A stretch of 64,000 nt of DNA from an uncultured Bacteroidota bacterium. GTDB lineage: Bacteria; Bacteroidota; Bacteroidia; Chitinophagales; Chitinophagaceae. The stretch is from the NCBI GenBank assembly GCA_903837525.1, contig CAILUU010000023.1:1-64000 (forward strand), written 5' to 3'. The notes beneath the pieces were generated by a model. The model saw only the letters and a list, made by a program, of their open reading frames with translations, was not told where the DNA came from and did no database searches. This document shows, piece after piece, positions 26,068 through 33,788 of the stretch. Positions within the stretch are counted from its first letter, which is position 1; each line of letters starts with the position of its first letter. A program made the translations under genes and the position numbers.

Positions 26068-26946
26068 CTATTCTATTATTACACCATACTCCTCTTTATA
26101 CTCATACTTAAATCTGCGATGGCTCCATAAATAATTAGCAGGATCTTCTTGTATGGTTTGCTCTAATTTATTTTTATATAAAAGTGTAAGCTCTCCTTTT
26201 TTTGTATGCATGCCGGGCTCTGCTAATAGGCTACTTTCAAAATGATAGTAGCCTCGTTTTACTTTTTTAAAAGATACATATACACTAGCTAAATTATTTT
26301 TTGTAGCGCCTTTCTCTGGCCCAGCTAGAAAGGGAGTAGGTCTTCCAAAAAAATTCATCCAATACCCCAAGCTTGGGTTGGCAGGGTTTTGATCGGCAGC
26401 TAACCCTAATGCATATCTTCCTGTAAACACCTCATGCATACGGCTTTTAAATTCGTTAGCGCCAACTAATATGGTACCGTAACGTTTTCTAATATTAAAA
26501 ATAATTTTATTAAACGCTTTATTAGTGATAGGCATATAAATACCTACAAAGGGTATACTTAACTTGTACGAATAAAAATGGTTTACATACTCCCAATTAA
26601 ATTGATGCCCTGCCAACAAATTAATATTATACCCTTTTGCAATTAACTCATTTATACTTTCGAAGCTCCCTGTTGTACGTTTTAAAAATTGTTTTTTTGA
26701 AAGAGAAATAAATTTAATGGTTTCAATAAATGTATCGGTAAAATAGCGGTAAAATTGTTTAGCAATAATAATTCGTTCAGCTTCGGTTTTTGTAGGAAAA
26801 GCAATTTTTAAATTATTAAACACCACTTCTTTTCTGTACTTAATTATATGGTATAACAAAAATGCAATAAAATTGCTAATACCATATAAGATAAAAAAAG
26901 GTAACAAGGATAGTAAGTATAATAAAGGATAAATTATGTAATACAT
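26068..26946 (-). CDS. LpxL/HtrB-type lysophospholipid acyltransferase
   Basis: A 292-residue protein with an N-terminal TM segment (LLYLLSLLPFFILYGISNFIAFLLY) and the LPLAT catalytic motif HQFNWE (H-x4-E, about residues 113-118), followed by VGIYMPITNKAFNKI and RYALGLAADQNP. This is the lipid A late-acyltransferase family, which adds secondary acyl chains to lipid A or acylates other envelope lipids such as glycine or ornithine lipids. The exact acceptor cannot be fixed. It follows a nadB remnant and ispG on the minus strand. Confidence 0.9.
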   Translation of the reverse strand: MYYIIYPLLYLLSLLPFFILYGISNFIAFLLYHIIKYRKEVVFNNLKIAFPTKTEAERIIIAKQFYRYFTDTFIETIKFISLSKKQFLKRTTGSFESINELIAKGYNINLLAGHQFNWEYVNHFYSYKLSIPFVGIYMPITNKAFNKIIFNIRKRYGTILVGANEFKSRMHEVFTGRYALGLAADQNPANPSLGYWMNFFGRPTPFLAGPEKGATKNNLASVYVSFKKVKRGYYHFESSLLAEPGMHTKKGELTLLYKNKLEQTIQEDPANYLWSHRRFKYEYKEEYGVIIE

Positions 26947-26963
26947 TTTTAAAGTATGGTGTT

Positions 26964-27212
26964 TTATGCTTTTGAATGGTGTTGTAGAAAATCTGTTTTG
27001 TAATGCAAGCCTCTACTTTCGTGCCTAAACTGTGCACTTTTTACTATTAGGTAAGCTACCGTAATGATATTACGCAACTCACAAAGCTTTGGCGATACAC
27101 TTGTTTTTTTGTACAACTCTTTTGTTTCTTCAAATAATAAATTTAAGCGTTTCATTGCTCTATGCAATCTTTCGTTATTTGGTAATTTAGGAGTTCTCAA
27201 TCCACACGTCAT
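26964..27212 (-). pseudogene. nadB: C-terminal fragment of L-aspartate oxidase (nadB)
   Basis: The 82-codon frame reads NNERLHRAMKRLNLLFEETKELY, then LCELRNIITVAYLIVKSAQ and ESRGLHYKTD, the last ~70 residues (C-terminal helical domain) of L-aspartate oxidase, which makes iminoaspartate for NAD synthesis. The FAD-binding and catalytic domains, some 450 residues, are absent. Homology begins exactly where the ispG stop codon lies (27187-27189), and the first ~12 codons overlap the end of ispG in another frame. No stops have accumulated, which suggests a fairly recent deletion. It cannot be an active oxidase. Whether a complete nadB exists elsewhere is unknown. Confidence 0.85.
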
Positions 27213-29100
27213 TCTCTTTTAGTAAATTTATCAACTCGTCAACCGCTACTTCGCTAGGTATATTTTTCTTTACTACTTCTTTGCCTTTATATAAGGTGAT
27301 TTTTCCTACACCACTACCTACATAACCAAAATCAGCATCGGCCATTTCGCCAGGGCCATTTACAATACAACCCATAATGGCAATTTTTAAGCCTTTTAAA
27401 TGATTAGTAACTGCTCTTATTTTTGCAGTGGTTTCTTGCAAATCAAATAAGGTGCGGCCACAACTTGGGCAGCTAATGTATTCGGTTTTACTAATACGTT
27501 TACGTGTTGCTTGTAAAATACTAAAACTGGTATTATTTAAAAACTGATGGTTGTTTTGTACAGGCAAATAGGTTCTACCACTTGCTTGTGTATTTTTAAG
27601 TTTGCTTGGATCATTCATTAACCAAATGCCATTACCCATATTATCTAAAAATAAGGCCCCAGCTTTTTGGCTAAAATGTATTAATTGTTCATCAACAGTC
27701 GTGTGGTGGCTTTCAACAGAAATTATTATTGGTTGGTTGGTTTGCTTTGCAAAATTTCTACAATCATTTAGACTATTTTGTTCGTTGCTATATATACAAT
27801 ATACAGCCGTTTTATCTTGCTTAGTTACAGCTAACAATTCATCATAATTTTGTGCAACGTCAATGGCAACAAAATTTAGTATTTTACTTTTTGCTTTTGC
27901 ATCAATAAATTCTTTCCCTTGAAATAAAGGAAAATATTTTTGTTTGTCATCAATAATTGCCCAAACATTAGCATCAACTAAAACGTTTAATGTTCCTGGT
28001 AATGCAAAGTCGATACGTTTATTTCCGGTGTAAATATAATCTGCGGCAGCATCGCTAATATTCCATTTATCTGTTTCCTCATTGTATGTGTAGCCAATAC
28101 TTTGCAAAGCATTGTGGGTAATATTTTCTGCCAACATAAAATCGGCAATTACAATAGGTACATGGCCTTTACCAATATTAGCAACAACAGTATCAATTCC
28201 TTTAGCAGCTTGTTGAAATACTATCTCATTTTTTAATTCTTTAGTTTCTACATTCAACGCTACTAAATCTTTACAAACGGGTATTTCAAACTCTGGATCT
28301 TCTGTTAAACTAACTCTAATAGTATCGCCAATTCCTTCTTGTAATAAGGTACCAATACCAATGGCACTTTTTATTCTTCCATCTTCGCCATCGCCAGCTT
28401 CGGTTACACCAAGGTGCAAGGGATAACATTCGCCAAACTCATCTTGCATATGTTTAACTAAAAGCCTGTATGCCTCTACCATTACAATGGGGTTACTGCT
28501 TTTCATACTCAACACAATGTTGTGGTAATCTTCGTTTCTTGCAATACGCAAAAATTCCATAGCACTTTCTACCATTCCAATTGCGGTGTCTCCATAGCGG
28601 CTCATAATTCTATCGCTAAGGCTGCCATGGTTTGTACCTATACGCATGGCAGTACCATACGCTGCACAAATTAAAACTAGTGGAGTAAATCGTTCTTTTA
28701 TTCGTTCAATTTCTTCTGCATATTCAGCATCGGTATAGTCAATTTGTTCAAATTTTTTTTTATCTACATAATTACCTGGATTTACCCTTACTTTTTCTAT
28801 AATTTTTGCGGCAATTTCTGCTGCATTTGGTGTAAAATGTATATCGGCAACTAAGGGTGTGGTATACCCCCTTTTATGCAATTCTTCTTTTATGATTTGT
28901 AAATTTTCTGCTTCATTTTTACTTGGTGCAGTGATACGCAACAACTCTGCACCAGCCTGTATACAACGAATACTTTGCTCAACCGTAGCTTGGGTATCCA
29001 TGGTGTCGGTGGTTGTCATTGTTTGTATACGAATAGGATGACCATTACCTAAAAGCAACTTGCCTATTTTAACTTCCCTTGTTTTTAATCTAAAATTCAT
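27187..29100 (-). CDS. ispG: 4-hydroxy-3-methylbut-2-enyl diphosphate synthase IspG (long form)
   Basis: A 637-residue IspG/GcpE, the penultimate MEP-pathway enzyme, which reduces MEcPP with a [4Fe-4S] cluster. The TIM barrel is at the N-terminus (VKIGKLLLGNGHPIRIQTMTTTD). A large middle insert (about 290-500) marks the long plant/Bacteroidota form. The C-terminal cluster domain has CPSCGRTLFD, GCIVNGPGEMADADFGYVG and the second Glu/Cys ligands. The start is the ATG at 29100: a -7 box TATTTTTG lies just upstream, inside what would be a ten-codon extension. dxs of the same pathway is 20 kb away. Confidence 0.96.
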   Translation of the reverse strand: MNFRLKTREVKIGKLLLGNGHPIRIQTMTTTDTMDTQATVEQSIRCIQAGAELLRITAPSKNEAENLQIIKEELHKRGYTTPLVADIHFTPNAAEIAAKIIEKVRVNPGNYVDKKKFEQIDYTDAEYAEEIERIKERFTPLVLICAAYGTAMRIGTNHGSLSDRIMSRYGDTAIGMVESAMEFLRIARNEDYHNIVLSMKSSNPIVMVEAYRLLVKHMQDEFGECYPLHLGVTEAGDGEDGRIKSAIGIGTLLQEGIGDTIRVSLTEDPEFEIPVCKDLVALNVETKELKNEIVFQQAAKGIDTVVANIGKGHVPIVIADFMLAENITHNALQSIGYTYNEETDKWNISDAAADYIYTGNKRIDFALPGTLNVLVDANVWAIIDDKQKYFPLFQGKEFIDAKAKSKILNFVAIDVAQNYDELLAVTKQDKTAVYCIYSNEQNSLNDCRNFAKQTNQPIIISVESHHTTVDEQLIHFSQKAGALFLDNMGNGIWLMNDPSKLKNTQASGRTYLPVQNNHQFLNNTSFSILQATRKRISKTEYISCPSCGRTLFDLQETTAKIRAVTNHLKGLKIAIMGCIVNGPGEMADADFGYVGSGVGKITLYKGKEVVKKNIPSEVAVDELINLLKENDVWIENS

Positions 29101-29104
29101 AGTA

Positions 29105-29112
29105 CAAAAATA
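29105..29112 (-). promoter_or_regulatory. -7 box TATTTTTG 4 nt before the ispG ATG
   Basis: It is an exact TAnnTTTG match; the transcript is predicted to start at or next to the ATG. It sits directly after the terminator at 29116-29141. Confidence 0.45.
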
Positions 29113-29115
29113 ACA

Positions 29116-29141
29116 TAAAAAAAGCCCCAAAGGTTGGAGCT
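29116..29141 (-). terminator. Terminator between the bat remnant and ispG
   Basis: The minus-strand stem AGCTCCAA/TTGGGGCT (one G-T pair, 3-nt loop) is followed by seven T. It probably ended the former bat operon. Confidence 0.8.
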
Positions 29142-29210
29142 GTAAATTTTAACTTATTACCAGTGCATTAAAAGGTTTTTACAAGGCCAGACGAGGAGTC
29201 AGACCTTATT

Positions 29211-29385
29211 TTACCAATCCTTTTCAGGACTTTTGGGAGAGGCTACATTTATTTTCTTCAACGCTACTTTTACCTAGTCTAATTTTTTCTTTTTGTTGTA
29301 AAGCTTTTAATTTTTCTTCAGCATCTTGCTTACTTATTTTTGAAGGCTTTTGCTGATTATTTTTTTCTTCTTCGCCTTTCGGTTT
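29211..29385 (-). pseudogene. C-terminal remnant of a BatC-type TPR protein
   Basis: One frame reads EEEKNNQQKPSKISKQDAEEKLKALQQKEK and then drifts to a stop. A second frame, after a TAG, reads INVASPKSPEKDW and ends in a stop at 29211. Together they reconstruct the low-complexity tail, the SKQDAEEKLKALQQ segment and the PEKDW ending that I recognise from BatC proteins of Bacteroidota aerotolerance operons. At least one frameshift and one nonsense codon are present, and the TPR part is missing. Identification rests on motif memory, not a search. Confidence 0.6.
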
Positions 29386-29480
29386 TTATTTTTCCAGTTT
29401 AGTAAATAAAAATAAAGGGCAATAAAAAAAGGTATTGCAAGTAATATAAAAAGGTATGGTATATATTGGAATGAAAACAT
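29386..29480 (-). pseudogene. N-terminal remnant of a BatB-type VWA membrane protein
   Basis: The ATG at 29480 begins MFSFQYIPYLFILLAIPF, then a membrane helix and LLNWKNKNRKAK, matching the first TM segment and following basic stretch of BatB proteins (von Willebrand A domain). After about 35 codons the sequence passes into the BatC tail in another frame, so the VWA domain and the start of batC have been deleted together. As it stands the frame gives a 48-residue TM peptide. It is unlikely to be functional. Confidence 0.55.
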
Positions 29481-29524
29481 TGTATTTTGTTCTGCCCACA
29501 AAGGCAAAAAAGGCAAAAAATTAA

Positions 29525-29653
29525 TCAATAATCGAAAATATCAGTTACATCTAACCAATTTTCATCAGTTTATGGAGGTTTTTCTTTGCCTTTCTTAACT
29601 CTTGCCAAATAAATAATTATCCATATTATTGGCAGAATAAAAATGCTATCCAT
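29525..29653 (-). pseudogene. Short membrane ORF interrupted by TAA
   Basis: From the ATG at 29653: MDSIFILPIIWIIIYLARVKKGKEKPP, then TAA, then in the same frame TDENWLDVTDIFDY and TGA. A TM helix followed by a basic stretch and an acidic aromatic tail looks like one 42-residue membrane protein broken by a single nonsense codon. I do not recognise the family. It precedes the batB remnant on the same strand, so it may belong to the same lost operon. Confidence 0.5.
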
Positions 29654-29787
29654 TACAAAATGATACTTAAACTATTTATGCAACTTAAAAAACATTTCTA
29701 AACTAAAATGTTAAATTGAATGTATAAACGCCTAATTAGCACACCAGCAAATCTGACGGCATGCAGGTTATCGCATTTAAAAATTAA

Positions 29788-30612
29788 TTATTTCTTTCCT
29801 TCTAAAAAACCCAATTGTTTCAAAATTCCTTTTGTAATGTTCATTCGTATCGTTTTCATATCTACTTCTTTTTGTGGTGTTTTTATAAAGGTTACAAAAA
29901 AGTAAACATGCCTATTTTCTTCAATCCATCCAGTCATCCAACCTATTGCATTTCCATTTTCCTCAAACCCCATACCTGTTTTATAACTTAATTTATACGC
30001 CGTATTTTGCTCTTGCAGCATTACATTACGTACCATTTCGTGTACACTTTTTCTAAATGGTAATTTATCAAAATACAAGCGTTTCATTAATCCCAGCTGT
30101 TCATCTGGCGAAATTTTAAGTTGATTATTCAACCAAAAAGAGTCAATAGGCCCTGCTATTATTTTATTACCATAGCCTACACTATCTATCCAACGTTGCA
30201 TGGTATCTTTTCCTATACGCTTTGCCACTTCTTGATAATAAGGTACACTACTTAGTTTAAAAGCTTCTTTCATATCCATATCTTTATTCCACTCTTCATT
30301 CCATCTTTTTACACCATCCCATTTTATTAGCATAGTATCGTTTTCAATTGCACCGGTTTGCAAACCAATTAAGCTGTTTACAATTTTAAATGTACTTGCT
30401 GGCGAAAACCTTGTGGTATCTAATCCCAAATTGTATACCATCACATCGCCTGTGGCATTATCGTACATGGTAAAGCACCCATCTACTTTATTTTCATCAA
30501 AATATTTTTTTAGGCTGTTATCTATTTTAGCTGTGTTAACTGAACAAGAACTTAGAAAAATGAAAAATGAAAAATTAAAAATTAAAAATCTTCTTTTTGA
30601 AAAATACTTCAT
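29788..30612 (-). CDS. Class D (OXA-type) beta-lactamase, lipoprotein
   Basis: A 274-residue serine beta-lactamase of class D. The catalytic STFK is at residues 73-76, the SxV motif appears as SSV in KLSSVPYYQEV, YGN is in VGYGNKI, and KTG is in SYKTGMGFEENG. The signal peptide ends at Cys23 (FLSSC), so it is probably membrane-anchored in the periplasm. Codons 8-19 of the signal peptide are built from a 7-nt tandem repeat. It is an ordinary-looking chromosomal gene with no mobile element around it; spectrum and expression cannot be predicted. Confidence 0.92.
   Translation of the reverse strand: MKYFSKRRFLIFNFSFFIFLSSCSVNTAKIDNSLKKYFDENKVDGCFTMYDNATGDVMVYNLGLDTTRFSPASTFKIVNSLIGLQTGAIENDTMLIKWDGVKRWNEEWNKDMDMKEAFKLSSVPYYQEVAKRIGKDTMQRWIDSVGYGNKIIAGPIDSFWLNNQLKISPDEQLGLMKRLYFDKLPFRKSVHEMVRNVMLQEQNTAYKLSYKTGMGFEENGNAIGWMTGWIEENRHVYFFVTFIKTPQKEVDMKTIRMNITKGILKQLGFLEGKK
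30556..30590. repeat. Heptanucleotide tandem repeat in the beta-lactamase signal peptide
   Basis: There are five 7-nt units: AAAAATG twice, AAAAATT twice and AAAAATC once, in exact register, inside codons 8-19. A change of one unit would shift the frame before the mature protein. Confidence 0.8.
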
Positions 30613-30629
30613 AATAATATATATTGTTT

Positions 30630-30646
30630 AAGCCCCCTTAGGGGTT
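30630..30646. repeat. CCCC/GGGG short palindrome at the DUF3109 3' end
   Basis: AAGCCCC/GGGGTTT arms surround CTTAG. It overlaps the last codons and stop of the DUF3109 gene. It is one of about six such C-run/G-run palindromes in the window. Confidence 0.55.
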
Positions 30647-31231
30647 TGTTGTTTTATTTGTAAGATGATTAGCTGAGGCATCAAGCGCTTCGTAAAACTC
30701 TTTGCCGAATTTGCGTATTAAGGGTTCTTTTAAAAATTGATAAACGGGTACTTTTAATTTTTTGCCTAAAGTACAAGCGGCTTTACAGTTATCTTCCCTA
30801 GGCTCGTAATTAACATATTCAGTTGTTGTACGTTTGCTTTTTTTTGTTATGATGGGAAACAAATGACAGCTTATTGGTTTTTTCCAAGTTACTTTTCCAT
30901 CTAAATAGGCTTGCTCTATTCCGCATTTTACAATGCCTTGTTTATCTACAATACCATACACACAAATTTTGCTATCAATAGTTGGTGTTACCCAACCATA
31001 TTCTTTATCATACACGTACCTGCCTTGCCTATCAATTTCTTTTTTACTCTCCTCATTTAAATAAGGAAGCACAGCTTCAAAAACATCATTAATGTGTTGT
31101 AGTTCTTCTTTTTCTAGTGGTGCGCCAGCATCCCCATCTACGCAACAGGCTCCTTTACATTTACCCAAATCGCAAACAAATTGTTCTTTAACAACTTCAT
31201 CGCTAATTAAAATATTGTTGATTGCAATCAT
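30638..31231 (-). CDS. DUF3109 cysteine-rich protein
   Basis: A 197-residue DUF3109 protein. Conserved cysteines occur as FVCDLGKCKGACCVDGDAG (about residues 18-36), SKICVYG, VKCGIEQAY, SCHLFPI and DNCKAACTLG, a set that suggests a metal or iron-sulfur site. The family is related to the YkgJ-type CxxCxxCC proteins; its function is unknown. The start ATG at 31231 is preceded by a -7 box 5 nt away. The last three codons overlap a palindromic repeat. gldD lies upstream on the same strand, 44 nt away. Confidence 0.87.
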   Translation of the reverse strand: MIAINNILISDEVVKEQFVCDLGKCKGACCVDGDAGAPLEKEELQHINDVFEAVLPYLNEESKKEIDRQGRYVYDKEYGWVTPTIDSKICVYGIVDKQGIVKCGIEQAYLDGKVTWKKPISCHLFPIITKKSKRTTTEYVNYEPREDNCKAACTLGKKLKVPVYQFLKEPLIRKFGKEFYEALDASANHLTNKTTNP

Positions 31232-31236
31232 GGGTG

Positions 31237-31244
31237 CAAAGGTA
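31237..31244 (-). promoter_or_regulatory. -7 box TACCTTTG 5 nt before the DUF3109 ATG
   Basis: It is an exact TAnnTTTG match, with CACCC between the box and the ATG; a leaderless transcript is predicted, separate from gldE-gldD. Confidence 0.42.
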
Positions 31245-31275
31245 CTAAGGATAGAGAATTAAATTAAGTAAAACA

Positions 31276-31956
31276 TTATTTATTGGCCCACCTAAACGTA
31301 TTTATTAAATGTTCAATATCTTTTTGTAAAAAATCTTGCACTGGGCGTAGGCTATCGGCATTAGGTGTAGCATCAAAATATAAAGCACCACGTAAAAAAT
31401 TAGTGGTGGTATCGGTTAAAAAAAATTGTTTGGCGGTGGCTGCATTACCACCTACTTTAAAAAATATACCCGAAATACCATTTTTAGTCAGCATTAAACT
31501 ATCTTTTATAGATGAGGCTATACTTTCGTTTTTATTAGTAAGTTTAAACGCATCGGCTACCATTTTATCAAAATAATTTATGCCAGAACTATCTTTATAT
31601 TGACCATTGGCTTGTTTTATTTTATATAACGCTTTACCGCCTATTTTTTTGTAGCTCAAAAATATTCTTCCGTTAAAATTTGGAAAGTCAATATTATACC
31701 AAAACGGACTTTCGGGGTCGTTATCAAAATAGGTACTATCTTTTACAATACTAGCATAGCTTGGGTATTCAAAAGTATAAGGCACTCCTTCTTTACTAAA
31801 TGTTTGGTAGCTTCTTTCAGGAAAATCTATTTTGTAGTAGCCTCTTTTTTTGGAGGTATAGGTGGAGTTGCAGCCATTACAAAATATGCAATATGCAATG
31901 AGCAATACACAAATTGAAAATTCAAAATTCAAAATTGAAAATTTATTTAACTTCAT
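31276..31956 (-). CDS. gldD: Gliding motility lipoprotein GldD
   Basis: A 226-residue GldD, a lipoprotein required for gliding in flavobacteria and linked to type IX secretion. Family stretches are RGYYKIDFPERSYQTF near residue 37, PYTFEYPSYA, and SPFWYNIDFPNFNGRIFLSYK near 80-100. The signal peptide ends with a cysteine at about residue 29 in a weak lipobox (FCNGC). Codons 5-16 consist of 7-nt repeat units. It overlaps gldE by 14 nt, the normal gldE-gldD order. Confidence 0.95.
   Translation of the reverse strand: MKLNKFSILNFEFSICVLLIAYCIFCNGCNSTYTSKKRGYYKIDFPERSYQTFSKEGVPYTFEYPSYASIVKDSTYFDNDPESPFWYNIDFPNFNGRIFLSYKKIGGKALYKIKQANGQYKDSSGINYFDKMVADAFKLTNKNESIASSIKDSLMLTKNGISGIFFKVGGNAATAKQFFLTDTTTNFLRGALYFDATPNADSLRPVQDFLQKDIEHLINTFRWANK
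31910..31944. repeat. Heptanucleotide tandem repeat in the gldD signal peptide
   Basis: The five 7-nt units are CAAATTG, AAAATTC, AAAATTC, AAAATTG and AAAATTT. They cover codons 5-16 of gldD. The period is not a multiple of three, so slippage would switch the gene off. Confidence 0.8.
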
Positions 31957-33283
31957 TCTTTTTACTTACAATAACTTTTACCTTATTAATTCTATTTTTA
32001 TTTATATCAAGCGGCACAAAAATAAAATCTCCACTACTTACTTCTTCATTTACTTGTGGAAATTCGCCTGCAATTTCTAAAACCAATCCGGCTAAAGAAT
32101 CACTATCGCCACGTATAGTTTCAAATACATCATTTTGTAAACCCATTACTTTTACAACATCGTTTATCATTGTTTTCCCCTCAAAAATAAACGTATACTC
32201 ATCTATTTTTTTATTTACACTTTCTTCATCATCAAATTCATCTTTTATTTCGCCTATAATTTCTTCCATAATATCCTCCAATGTAACAATACCGCTTGTG
32301 CCGCCAAACTCATCAACTACTACAGCAAAATGGTTGCGTTTATTTCTAAACTCTTGCAACAAATCTTCAATTAATTTTTGCTCATGTACAAAGTGTGGTT
32401 GGCGCATTAACGTATGCCAATCAAAATTTTCATTTTCGTTTAAATAAGGTAATAAATCTTTGGTATGTAACATGCCAGCCACATCATCTAAACTATTTTT
32501 ATACACAGGCAAGCGGCTGTATTGCAACGATTCAATTTTTTTTATAGTATTACTAAAACTAGCACTATACTCTATTCCACTAACATCTAGCCGAGTGCGC
32601 ATTACTTGCTTTACAGTGGTATCGCTAAATTTACGTATGCCTTTTAAAATTTGTTTTTCTTCAATTGTAGCTTCATGCTCTGGTAATAAATCAATGGCAT
32701 AATCTAAATGGCTATTATCTAACCTAGAGGATTTATCGGATGTAAATTTTTGCTCTACCCCATCACTAAATTTTACTAAACGTTTGCTAAATTTATAAAA
32801 AATGCTATTAAATATTTCAATAATTAAGGATGCGTTAACTGCAAATAAAATTTTGTGATGCGTTGCCCAGACTTTTGGCAAAATTTCGCCAAACAGAACC
32901 AATAAAGAAGTTACGGCTAATACTTTTATAGAAAAATTTATCCAAAAATTTAAATGTAATTCACCTAAAACGCCATCAATTAAAATATTTGAAATTAAAA
33001 TGATACCAATGTTTACTAAACAGTTGGCAATAAGCATTGCCGCCAATAAGGTTTTGGGTTGCTCTAACAACGTAACAATACGCCTATACGATGGCTGTTG
33101 TTTTGTTTTAAGCATATTAATATCTTTTTGTGTAAGCGAAAAAAATGCTACTTCACTACCAGCTACAAAAAAGGAGAGTACAAATAATACAAGTAAAGCA
33201 ATGGCTAAAACAGCGGAAGCCGCAGGGTTTATAGATAGAAAAAAAACGGGGAAATTAATATTCAATACGGAATAATACTCCAA
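31943..33283 (-). CDS. gldE: Gliding motility-associated protein GldE (CNNM/CBS/CorC family)
   Basis: A 446-residue protein with an N-terminal CNNM (DUF21) membrane domain of about four helices (residues 20-200), two CBS domains (about 215-340; VMRTRLDVSGIEYS, GMLHTKDLLPYL, VVVDEFGGTSGIVTLEDIMEEIIGEI) and a CorC/HlyC C-terminal domain. This is the layout of Mg/Co efflux-type proteins. GldE was found as a partner of GldD in gliding; its transport role there is unsettled. It lies 34 nt after ssb and overlaps gldD, in the mutY-ssb-gldE-gldD cluster. Confidence 0.95.
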   Translation of the reverse strand: MEYYSVLNINFPVFFLSINPAASAVLAIALLVLFVLSFFVAGSEVAFFSLTQKDINMLKTKQQPSYRRIVTLLEQPKTLLAAMLIANCLVNIGIILISNILIDGVLGELHLNFWINFSIKVLAVTSLLVLFGEILPKVWATHHKILFAVNASLIIEIFNSIFYKFSKRLVKFSDGVEQKFTSDKSSRLDNSHLDYAIDLLPEHEATIEEKQILKGIRKFSDTTVKQVMRTRLDVSGIEYSASFSNTIKKIESLQYSRLPVYKNSLDDVAGMLHTKDLLPYLNENENFDWHTLMRQPHFVHEQKLIEDLLQEFRNKRNHFAVVVDEFGGTSGIVTLEDIMEEIIGEIKDEFDDEESVNKKIDEYTFIFEGKTMINDVVKVMGLQNDVFETIRGDSDSLAGLVLEIAGEFPQVNEEVSSGDFIFVPLDINKNRINKVKVIVSKKNEVK

Positions 33284-33317
33284 AGCAAGTTGTTTTAATT
33301 AAAAATAATTTGCCTTT

Positions 33318-33743
33318 TTAAAAAGGCAAACGTTCGGTTCCTTCATCCATAGTAGGTATGTCTGCACTGCCTAATGTATCCATACCATCTCCACCTACCA
33401 CAGCACCATCAGTTCGTTTATCTAACATTATTAAATTATCGCCAACAATTTCTGTTGCAAATTTTTTGTTTCCTTCTTTATCTTCCCAACTACGAGTTTT
33501 TAAGCGCCCTTCAATATATACAAGGCTGCCTTTATGTAAATACTTTTGTGCTAACTCGGCTAACCCACGCCATAATACTACAGTATGCCACTCTGTTTGA
33601 GATATAAGTTTACCACTTTTATCTTTATAGGTTTCTGTAGTGGCCAACGAAAATTTTGCCACACCAATATTACCTTCCAAAAATTGCATATCGGGGTCTT
33701 TACCCAAATTGCCAATTAGCATTACTCTATTTACGCCTCTCAT
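33318..33743 (-). CDS. ssb: Single-stranded DNA-binding protein
   Basis: A 141-residue SSB. The OB fold covers residues 1-105, with the standard start MRGVNRVMLIGNLGKDPD, then KFSLATTETYKDK, TEWHTVVLWRGLAELAQKYLHKGSLVYIEGRL and TEIVGDNLIML. The acidic C-terminal tip ends ERLPF, matching the D/E-x-x-L/I-P-F hook for partner proteins. It binds exposed single strands in replication and repair. A -7 box TAAATTTG (33784-33791, minus strand) overlaps the mutY stop, so ssb may have its own promoter. Confidence 0.97.
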   Translation of the reverse strand: MRGVNRVMLIGNLGKDPDMQFLEGNIGVAKFSLATTETYKDKSGKLISQTEWHTVVLWRGLAELAQKYLHKGSLVYIEGRLKTRSWEDKEGNKKFATEIVGDNLIMLDKRTDGAVVGGDGMDTLGSADIPTMDEGTERLPF

Positions 33744-33788
33744 ATGTTTATTTATTGAGTATGTTATGTAAGTGTTTTACAATCAAAT

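Noticed and set aside
29334-29528. 64-codon minus-strand frame taken as an intact small membrane protein
   Set aside because: It fits better as a BatB N-terminus joined out of frame to a BatC tail; the end of the frame is an out-of-frame reading of the tail.
29788-30612. Beta-lactamase gene considered as recently acquired on a mobile element
   Set aside because: There is no transposase, integrase, attachment site or composition change around it; codon use looks like that of its neighbours.
14108-31944. Short direct repeats considered as a CRISPR array
   Set aside because: The units are 7 nt, contiguous and without spacers; no cas gene is present.
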